From positions 6,016,424-6,080,423 of the forward strand of contig LR746267.1 in assembly GCA_902729315.2 (NCBI GenBank): a DNA stretch of 64,000 bases. The letters run 5' to 3'. Below the pieces are notes generated by a model that saw only the letters and a program-made list of their open reading frames with translations, made no database searches and had not been told where the DNA came from. This stretch comes from Spirodela intermedia (taxonomy: Eukaryota > Streptophyta > Magnoliopsida > Alismatales > Araceae). Shown piece after piece: positions 54,501 through 64,000 of this stretch (positions are counted from its first letter, which is position 1; each line of letters starts with the position of its first letter). Both the position numbers and the translations under genes were made by a program.

Positions 54501-57500
54501 TAGAGTCGGCCTTGTTGGTGATAAGTTTATTGTGAATCCAACTACAAAAGAGATGGAGGAGACAGAGCTGGACTTAATCATTGCCGGAACGGATAGTGCC
54601 ATATTTATGATAGAGGTTTGCTCTCGTTATCTTTTTTTGTTTTGGTAAATGCACGGGGTTCAATGAAAGTGGGAGCCTCCATAAACAGGAGTTTATACGT
54701 GGCACTGGTTTTGATTCCAAATTATCCACGAACAAGCTGGCTGCTGAAACTGTTAGTTCTGTTATTTCAATTATAAACACAGTAAACTTCATTCCGTTTA
54801 GGCCATTTCGTGTGGTTTGGTTAAGAACCAGTCAAAGTCGTCTTACATCTGACGGGTCAGGTTCAACAATATGCGGTCTGGACAACCAGATTTGTTTTAA
54901 ACAATGAAATTTCTATCATGATCATTTTTACGATAATCTTAATAATTTTTATTGGAGAATTTAAATAACGTTGATGAGTACACCTGGTGAGACTGCTTAG
55001 CAGAGATAGTCACTCTTTTTTCCTTGTTTAATTGAGAGAGTGGATAAGGATTTTTTTTAATGACAAAGGACAATTCTCCTTGATTTTAGAGATAGTTGTG
55101 GCCAATATCCTTCACACCATCTGGTTGTTGAGTGCATATTGGAATGGTGAATATGTGTACAACTCCCTTTCGTTAGGTCTCTAAGGAGTATGTGATACTA
55201 TGTGCTTCAGGAAAGTTAGCTCTGGATTCAGAAAAGGAACCCAAAAAATGAAATGAGGGCACATTACAAAGAGTAGGGACAACCTCAGAGTCATTATTGA
55301 TGCTAAGACTTCGTTTAGTTGGATGTGTTTTTTATTTAAGCTCCTAAGATGGAAATTGAAAATAGGGGAAAAAGAGTTTTTCTATGGATTGCATCTGTTT
55401 TATGAGTGAGTTATTGCATTCATTATTCGTTTCTTTGCAGGGTTATTGCAACTTTCTTGCTGAGGAAAAATTGCTTCAAGCAGTGGAAGTAGGACAGGTA
55501 TTTTTTTTTCATCTTAATCTTTTATGCTGTCTTTCAAATTGCATACTTTCCTTTTCTCCACTTATCTATGCCTCTTTTCATTGGCGCCTTGGTTATAGTA
55601 CTTAGGAGCCAAAGAAAAAGCATGGGTGAGAAGGGGAACATGACAATTGAATAAGGTGTTATCAGTCATTTCTGTTTGAAAGATATCAATAGAAACATGA
55701 ACTTGGGGGCGTAGTTGATAAAATCTATGATATGGTAATAATTGAGGATTTTCCTTCGGAGACTTGCATCTGCACCTGTAGCGTTCATGCCTGTGGCAGC
55801 ATGTGTGTGCCCGCATTCCTGTCCTTATGGCCTCATGCCGGCGGCAATTTTCTGGACCCAGAACTTCATTCTCTTGGTGCCTGAGTTTATAGTATTTCTG
55901 AAATGTAATATTGAATTTCTTTTCCGTCAGATCTCCAGGAATCTCTTAAGCACTGTAATAGACTGAATGAATCCTAGTGGATTTTTATTATAGAATTCTC
56001 ATAGAAACCATAGTTTGCACTATCGAATTGCTTAATTAAGTCCTCAATTTTCGTTGTTCAAAGGACGTGTAATTTGTCCTCAAGCCTCTTTTTTCCTCTA
56101 AGAGCGATTTAGATACCTATATACTCAAAAGGGATGTTTCACAGGTGGGATAACTCGTTCCTGGTTCATTATATTTCACAGCCACTGCCCTAGGAATCAA
56201 AGAGAAAAAAGCCTTTTAGATGCTAATACAGATCAAAGGACAATATTTTTCGGATTTCTGGGTTGACTTTTGCTCCAGGTTTTCTGGTGATTGTCGAGTA
56301 ATGTGGCAACAGTCGATGGACAGTATTTCTCAGGCAGGTTTCTCCTAATGACTGAAGTATGACGTTCTACATAGGTCTACCCTTGGGTTTTCAACCGGTG
56401 ATCCTGAACAGTTTAAAGTCAATATTTACATCTCTGGTGTGTGAATTTACTTTACGATTGGTCCAATAGACTGTGAAAATAGTTTTTTTGAATTTTGGGA
56501 TGAAATGGAGAGCATATATCAAATGTGTTTATTGGGCGCGTACCAGAGATTGTGAGCATGGGGTTTTGACATCTGAAGACATAAAAGGATCAGGAATAGC
56601 AGCACCTTATAAGAGATGGATTTACCATTTTTTTTAAATGTTAGAGGCGTAAAAGCTTAACATAACCTAAGGCAACTTGGTGGAGATAGTCACAAAAATA
56701 TGTGAATCATGCATACTAGATTTAATAGTGATAGATAATGTAGAATCATAGAATATATCGGTATTTTTATACAAATTATTTGAGATTTCTTGCTGGGAGA
56801 TTGATGGGAGAAAGACTCCCGTGTCTGTTCATGTGGCTTCCCAGTGAAATGAGTATTCCCCTGCCAGCCTATCTTGTACTTGTCCAGTGGAGTGATCCCG
56901 ATGTCAAGAAACTTTTTATCCATGACACCCAGGTTGTTGTTCATGTCTTAGGCAATAAATTGACTACTACCCATGCTTCCAAGTTCCATAAATATTCTAT
57001 AGCATGATATCAACCTTGATGTCGTGAATGGATTTGTCTTGAACTTCACTTTTATTCAGTTTTAACCTTTATCAAAGTGCCATTTCTTTGCTGTCTCCTT
57101 CGGCATTAAAATTTCTAGATACATGAGAGTAATTAGTAGTTGAAGGCAATAATATATCTCACATGAACCCGAAAGTACTCTTTTCTTTCTGATCTATCCC
57201 TGTCCAGTTTTTATGAAGAAAAGAGAAGTATACTATTAGCGCCATTTAATTTGAAAATTATGTGAATTGGGCTTGGCAAATATTATTTTGCCTTTACCTA
57301 TAACCGCCCCAATCCGTTTTATATGATTATTTTATGCTTTATCAAAGACTGCTATTCGTGCTAGTTAGATGGAAAGAAAACAAGATCAGTCTCTCCTTCA
57401 GGAGACATGACAACAGCTTTTGTTGTCGGGTCTTCAATAGCATTTGTTGTAACATTGCTAACAGAATGTATAACTTTAAATTTATACCATAGTTTCATGT

Positions 57501-60500
57501 TTCTTCTATATGTAGGTTTTTCCCGTCGATATCAATTACATTTTTTTGTTATAATGACAGATATGCAATTTTTTTGTTTCCTGTTAAATTTAATATTGCT
57601 TTGTTTGAGTAGTTTGCATCTTCTGTCTTTTTTGTTTTAGTTCTACATTAAATTTAATATTTAATGTAAGCAAAATTATGATGTTTAGTAAAAATTCACA
57701 GAGCCGATTGCAATATTCATTTTGATGTAAAGTTGTATTTATTGATTTTCTTTGTCCACCAATATCTACAATTTTCACTGGCCATTCCGCCACTTATGGA
57801 GAGTATTTTCAATATCAGTCTGCAGTCCAGGCAATATGCAGGGAAGTGGAGGCTTTGGTTAGGAAGTGTGGAAAGAAAAAAATGACTGAGGCAATTAAGT
57901 TACCACCTGCTGAGCTCTATAGGCACGTTGAAGTATGAAATTATCCATTGTTCCTCTCTTATGAACATTTTCCTTGTCGCATTTACATTATTATTAGGAT
58001 GATTTAATGTCATTCATATTTTACACCCTTCTGTGTTATATTTTTGATTCTTTAATGCTTTACATTTCCACTATTTTCCAGTCTTCACTATGGCTGTTCT
58101 ATTTATGAATGGAAGGGCAACATTTGCGGATGAGTACGATTGAATTTGTATTTCACCAATGTCTCACTTTTTCTCAGTACTCTGATTCATGTATCATATC
58201 TCTCTTTTAGGTTATACTTGCCATCTGCAAAGGCCGTTTTTAGGGAAAATTGAGAGGTTCTCTACAATTCCTTGAACCTGTTGTGGAAAGGGCATTGATC
58301 ATGTTCTTCTGTGAACATGTTCACATGACCAATATAGACATCCTCTTCAAGGCTGCTTTCCAAACTGTGATGCTGATCTTGTTTTTGATAATTAATTTTT
58401 GTATTTTATCTGTCCATTAAAATTCTCACCTGTTGTCTCATGCAATTCAATTAAAGACAAGACGGTGAATTTAGCTTTCATGGAATACTCCCAGATTTTC
58501 ATTTTAGCATGACATTTCAGTTTGCCAGTTAAGACAGAGATGAAGGACCAACAATTTGAATATCCAACCTACTCACATATTCATTGATTACTGAGTTCTT
58601 GTCTTGTATTATATGCAGTTCTCCTTATGCAGAGGTTTTCACCTCTTTTTCATTCTTTCACTTATCTTCATCCATGTTTTCCCTGTTGGTTATTCTTCCT
58701 ACTCTTGTTACAATAACGGCCATATGGGCACTCATGGAAATATCGCTATTTCCGAATACATTTTATGTATCCTTTCCACCAATTGTGCCAGCTTTACTTT
58801 CATAGCTGGCGCCATGAGATGCAAAAGTATAGCGTTAGATGATAGTTGAGTTCGTCTACTCGTTTCCTACTATTGTAAATGTAGCTTGTGTTGGTTTATC
58901 ATCACTGTTTGTAGTTTATGCTCTGGCATTATTTCATCCATGCTGCGCCCACGATTTTGTCTTGTTCTCATGTACAAGCTCTCTTTTTCCTTTGGCAATT
59001 GGGGTCATAGTTATGTGAATGCCTTAGTTTTTGGGTTAAGTTAGGCTTCAATTCTGTACATAAATGTGAACGCTGACGTTACAATTTAGGCTAAAGTGTG
59101 TAATCCCTAGAAGCCTGTAGGTAATACATGCAGTGACAATGTGGCAAGAATGGGATGATGCAACTCCTGATGTCTCAGACGAAGAATTCTACCTTTCCTC
59201 TAGCCTCAACTTCGTATAATTGTCCTGTAGTCCGCTAACGTTGTAATCCCATGGAGGTTAACGCGTTTCTCTTCTTCTCGCTACCCTACTACGTAATCCG
59301 TGTTCTTTATTGAAGTATCTGATAGCCTACCTTACTATTTTTTTCATATGCTTTATTTTTCTCTCATATTTACTTGTATCAGACTACACTGTAATTAGTG
59401 ATAGCTTCACTCATTATTAAATTTTACCTTATATTTAAGGTAACATTAGACGGTGCTGGTGTGACAAATAACTAAAGAGGGAATGGACTTTCGTACTGGG
59501 CTTGGCAGGCCTAGATGTGCCAATATTTTCCCTGAAAGGTAGTGGCAGCATTGTCTGTTACCTCAAGTAACATGTTAAGGGCCTTATTCAACAAATATAA
59601 ATGTTGGCATATTTCACTAAAGTGTACATTTTGAACTATGTTCACACTCATGACAGAGGACCTTTGCACGTGCCCATCTGCTGCAATAAGCACGAGAGAT
59701 ATCATCTTTCTCGTGTCATCTTTGTGTTCAGTTCCTGTTGATTATTGTACTGTAGATTCATTTTTTCTGTGCTGCGGCAAGAGGCTTCTATTCTAGCCGT
59801 TATTCTAGGGATTGTATTGAAAAAAGTTGGTTTGCTATAGCATTATAAAGGTAGGTTATTTTTTGCCACGATTTCCCTAGCGTCAAGTGCCCAGTTAAAT
59901 TATCTGTCTTACTTGTATAGATTCTTCTTGTCCCTCTCTCCCATATGTTTCAGTCTGACTCATTTTTATTTTCACAGGAAATTTCTCGAGATGAATTGAT
60001 GAAGGCTTTACAGATAAGGAGCAAAATTCCTAGAAGAAAGGCTATTTCTGCTTTAGAAGATAAGGTCATTGCCATTCTTACTGAACATGGCTATGTTGAG
60101 AAGGATGAGACTCTGAGTAATATTGCAGCATTAGTTGATGATGAGGATGAAGATGAGGATGAAGTGATAGTTGATGGTGAGGTAGATGAAGGTGATGTTC
60201 ACATAAAGCCGTTTCCACGGAAACCAATCCCCAAGGTGAGAGTGACAGTCTTCATTGCTGTCCATAGATATTGCATTTAATTCTACTGTTGCTTTCATCC
60301 GTTTTGTGAGATAAATAACTTCCCTATGACCAATGCCATTCTAATTGTTATTTTTGCGCACACATAACTTTTTATGGAGAGGTAAAAGATTGTTCAATTG
60401 AATAAGGTTAGATATGTCTTAATTTAAAAACCTGAGACGAATAACCCACAGAGAAGATTTTACATGATCATGCTAAAGATAAGGAGTTCCCATTGGTGTC

Positions 60501-63500
60501 GTGAGAGTGATGCAAGCATGTGCCAAATCTTTGGATGACTATATGTGCTTAGACTATTGTACAAGTATGAGCTGTTTGTATATTTATCCGCTTTTCTGTA
60601 GATTTTTAATGTGTGGCAATGAGACTATAACAAGAAATTATTTGCATCTTATCATTTTCTTATGCCATAAGCTTACTTATTACAAAATTATCTTGACATT
60701 GAAGTTTTGAGCTTTTTAGTGTAAAATATAAAATAACATGACATGATGGTACGGATAAAACAGATATGTGTCGGGCGAGTGTGAGGTTATTTATGTATTT
60801 ACTTTTGGTGTTGGTGGGACTTTTTGCGGGTCATGATGCAGAAACACTTTATAGTAAAGGTGTTACTGCAGTTCAGTTTCTACAATTCCATAGACAGTCC
60901 AGATATAGCAATCGAAAGCATAGAGAAGTAAAAGTAAACTTTATATGGTGACTCAGACTTTCCTTAATCGATCTATTTTGTAGCACTGTTCTTCAGGACA
61001 TGGAAAAAATACTGCAGTCAAATTTGTAATTTCCTTGAATCCCTCTCGTTCCATGTGGAATATCGCTCAGCTGGGATAAGAGATGACAATTTGCCCTTTC
61101 AGGGAGGACTCCTTTTCAATCCCCATCAGTGTAGTTACTTATAAAAGATGTAATTGGGAATCCTCCTTTAGGATTCTGTCTCCAAAGCTTGATTTTTTTA
61201 CACCATCCATAGAAGGAGATCCTGGTAGGTTCGATCCTTTTCTCAACTGCCCACAGGTTCTGAACATGGCAGAGAAGTTCATAACTGAACTGTGTAGGAC
61301 TGACATGGATGACATGCATTTTCCCCTCCCTTCAAGTGCTTTAGCCTTCCTATTTCCAATCTCTTATTGAAGTTTCTCACCGACTTGCTCTGAGCTTGCA
61401 CGTCAGGAACCCTTTCTGATTAGTGTAACACGAGAGAGTTTTTTTGAGAAAACAAAATTTAGGAACTTAAAAATGACGAGGATGAAGAAGAGGCCTACCG
61501 TGGGCAATGTTTGTAAATACTGCCTTATCTTGTAATCAAACTTACGGTCCATAGGCTATAAACTATTTCTGCCAGATTTAATTTTCTTCAAAAGTCTTGT
61601 AGACAGGAAATCTTGAAAAAATAATTTGGGCTTCAATTGAGTGGAGTCAGAAACCAAAATTACTTGTTCCGAACATTTCCATCTTTCAAAGGTCAGTGCC
61701 AAATAAGTCGTGTTGAGTCTCCATAAATAACCTTTCATTGAATTGAACTCTTGAACCGCCTTCATCAAATCATGTTTGATGATTTCCCACGGGTCTTGAA
61801 AGAAAAACACGGGAAGACTATCTGGATTGGTGGAATAAAACATTATTGTGATAGTTTCTATCCGTTCAACCCTTTTTTCTCTCTTTTATTTCTGGATTGG
61901 TGGACAAGTCATGAATATTTGCAGTTTTATTAAATGTTAATATACAAACGGCATAGGATTAAGACATTGTTTATGTTTGACAGTTATTCTCTGAAGTTGA
62001 TGTTAAGCTGGTTTTCAAGGAAGTAACATCAAAATTTTTGCGCAGACGCATAGTTGAGGTAAATTATAGATATGGTTTTATTTATTTCAAATTTACTATC
62101 AGGAGCATGGATATCGTTCTCTAATATCATAAATGCAATTGGGTTTTTTCGAGATGCTTGGCATCTCATAACATTAACAAAGAAACCGTAATTGTGCTTG
62201 GTGCCTATGTTATTATTATCAATGTAACCACTTCACATGTATAAGAACCCAATGGGTTCATCCAAAAATTCTATGCACACACAGTGAACCATATGCTAAT
62301 TATCTGGATTACACTTCCTGCTATCTATCAACACCACCTCATATTTTTGTTACACTGTAGATTTTTTTTTCTGAGAATGATTGTTGATATTTCTTCATTC
62401 TTTTCTTTATAGGTACTATTCTTATCGCTCTCCTAGTTTCGTGACAGGTGCTAAGCAATTGTTAACCACAATGTCTCTTACTGCCAAAACTCCCTTTATC
62501 TCACCAGTTGCTTTTTGAACTGGCGAAAATTCTGATGTCCATACATCAGGCCTGCCTACTGAAGAAGCCATCTCAAATTTCGGTCCATACATGGGAAACT
62601 TCTGTATGGACATCAAAGTTTTGCGAAAATTCTGATGTCCATACATCAGACAAATGTGCCTACTGAAGAAGCCATCCCAAATTTCATAACTCCTTGTTCC
62701 TAGAATTTTCCCGTGTCTTAAGGTGGATGGATATATAAGGCAGCGTCAATCACCATGCTGCCACTCTCTGACAGAAGGCCCATGTGGCTGCTAGCACCCA
62801 GATCGCTTATTTGTGCAACAAAAAATGTGATGACATTAAACACCATCTGATCCAAGAGTGAACCATCACTTTCTTTCCAAATCTCATGGGGTAGGATGAT
62901 TGACGCATCTTTCAATACAGGTGCCTTTCCCTTTTCAAACGACAGCTGAAATACTATGCTGCAAGTCTCAGGGAGTCTCAATTGACTTTCATGAGTGTTG
63001 CTTTGAGAAACAAATTATCTGCTCTTAAAGAAGAATGCCGTCAGTTCTGCATGATGTACTGGCCGCTAAGTATGTACCTGGTTACCTATTGATCTGATTC
63101 GTCATTGCACTGGTTTCACACCTGTGCTCTCCCTCGCCTAAAACCTTTTCCCACTCCATCCTTAATGTCTTCCTTAAAACGTGCCATGTAGAAGACAACA
63201 CCCAATATGGAGCATTGTTTTTAATCAAATATTACCGCATTCTCATGAGGTTTGGAAATCCAAAAGTACATTTATTACCGGATGTTATTGCCTCAATTTT
63301 CTACCTTTTTGGCTTATTTTCACTGAGTGATGAAGAAAGAAATTTTAGATGTCTGACCATTGACTTTTCCATGTTGCCTAAAATGGCAGGGACTTTTGGT
63401 AGTGTCCAACATTGATCATTGGCTGATGCAATTTTGTCGTTTCCTCGTAAAATTTTGTCTCTATCTAGTGATTATCTAATATGGTTAACATTTTGTTCTT

Positions 63501-63629
63501 TTCCGTGGATATCAGGGAGGAAGACGAAGTGATGGACGAAGCCCACAGGATATCCGTCCAATAAGCTCACAATGTGGTTTGCTTCCTCGAGCGCACGGAA
63601 GTGCACTTTTCACACGTGGAGAAACACAG
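51558..63629 (+). CDS. PNP1: Chloroplast polynucleotide phosphorylase (PNPase), exons 1-12, 3' end outside window
   Basis: Exons: 51558-51827, 52022-52090, 52629-52735, 52824-52866, 53190-53273, 54296-54360, 54459-54615, 55441-55497, 57819-57932, 59978-60235, 61984-62058, 63516-63629. All have GT-AG borders and together keep frame for 471 codons, about half the protein. PNPase is a phosphorolytic 3'-5' exoribonuclease and polymerase that trims and degrades plastid RNAs. Residues 1 to about 65 are Ser/Arg-rich without acidic residues at first, like a transit peptide. First RNase PH domain: [84 protein letters not shown]-like strand, and [14 protein letters not shown] helical linker (exons 9-10) is followed by an acidic run ([10 protein letters not shown], about 375). 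The second RNase PH domain begins with GGRRSDGRS and ends here at ALFTRGETQ. The catalytic Asp pair, KH and S1 domains lie beyond the window. The acidic insert and transit peptide favour the plastid over the mitochondrial enzyme. Confidence 0.93.
62523..62684. repeat. 100-bp-period duplication with inverted 13-mers in a PNPase intron
   Basis: The 27 bases starting GCGAAAATTCTGATGTCC recur exactly at 62523 and 62623, each followed by a similar CCTACTGAAGAAGCCATC block. Between them TGTATGGACATCA (62603-62615) is the exact reverse complement of TGATGTCCATACA in both copies, so the RNA can fold into a hairpin with either. Confidence 0.85.
62718..62990 (-). other. Antisense coding-like stretch in a PNPase intron
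   Basis: The minus strand is open for about 88 codons and has normal-looking protein composition (for example [18 protein letters not shown] and [16 protein letters not shown]). I do not recognise a family. It may be a captured gene fragment or chance. Confidence 0.25.
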
Positions 63630-64000
63630 GTGGAATTTTGTGATTAGTTTATTCTCATGTTTTCTCAATTTATTTTGCCAATGTTAGGTATAAGCTCTTG
63701 GGAGACGGTGAAAAGGTGGGTATGAGTACGGAATATGTTGAAAGTGTCGTTTGCTGAAGTGTATGGAGAGACTTGTATATTTTGCACGAAGCTAGCAACT
63801 AATTGACTCTTTGCTTGAATCTTCTTTCGTTATTACCTATCCTGGTGTAGATTTCTGTTGTATAGGGAAATCTACTAGGAAGAAAATTTGTAGCTCTGCA
63901 CTGTCTTGTAGTGATTGTGAAAGATGACCGTCTGTCTGATAGTGTTAGGTATCTGTTGTGAAAGGCATGCATCATTTTCATTTAGTCAACCCTCTATTGG
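63630..64000 (+). other. Start of PNPase intron 12
   Basis: Begins GTGGAATTTT after the exon ending in GETQ. No further exon is recognised before the window ends. Confidence 0.6.

Larger units (their letters stand above)
53274..63515 (+). other. Large PNPase introns
   Basis: Introns of about 1.0 kb (53274-54295), 2.3 kb (55498-57818), 2.0 kb (57933-59977), 1.7 kb (60236-61983) and 1.5 kb (62059-63515) hold AT-rich DNA without an inserted gene that I can support. The exons on either side join directly in frame, so no exon is missed in them. The 1.5-kb intron carries a short tandem duplication and an antisense coding-like stretch, listed separately. Confidence 0.6.

Overview
The window looks like nuclear DNA of a flowering plant, most likely a commelinid monocot; a Zingiberales-type genome is my guess and cannot be proved from sequence alone. 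The reasons are four well-formed plant protein genes with canonical GT-AG introns or intronless GC-rich reading frames, very AT-rich intergenic DNA, and abundant LTR-retrotransposon debris. No rRNA, tRNA, CRISPR or organellar segment was recognised.

Layout. 0-2.7 kb: a decayed LTR and unassigned GC-rich DNA. 2.7-4.2 kb (+): a complete four-exon GT14 glucuronosyltransferase (GlcAT14-like). 4.2-14.9 kb: AT-rich repeats, including two solo LTRs of one family in opposite orientation, each with an exact 5-bp target duplication. 14.9-15.4 kb: a long polypyrimidine tract. 16.6-18.2 kb (-): an intact UDP-glycosyltransferase (UGT), with a three-unit 92-bp tandem repeat upstream. 19.3-25.0 kb: a decayed minus-strand Ty1/copia element split by a third solo LTR. 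26.8-37.7 kb: five dead UGT fragments in both orientations, interrupted by a second decayed copia element and followed by a duplicated ~1.5-kb flank. 38.5-41.6 kb (-): an intronless multiple C2 and transmembrane protein of the QUIRKY/MCTP type, with a G-box cluster upstream. 43.1-51.0 kb: three collinear, diverged copies of a large repeat, each holding a 35-bp minisatellite. 51.6-64 kb (+): the first 12 exons of plastid polynucleotide phosphorylase, which runs off the window.

The four intact genes belong to unrelated pathways (cell-wall glycan assembly, small-molecule glycosylation, plasmodesmal/membrane signalling and plastid RNA decay), so there is no operon-like logic. The most informative parts are the UGT birth-and-death cluster, the LTR family carrying what looks like a plant snRNA-type promoter (USE plus TATA at fixed spacing), and the triplicated minisatellite block next to the PNPase gene.
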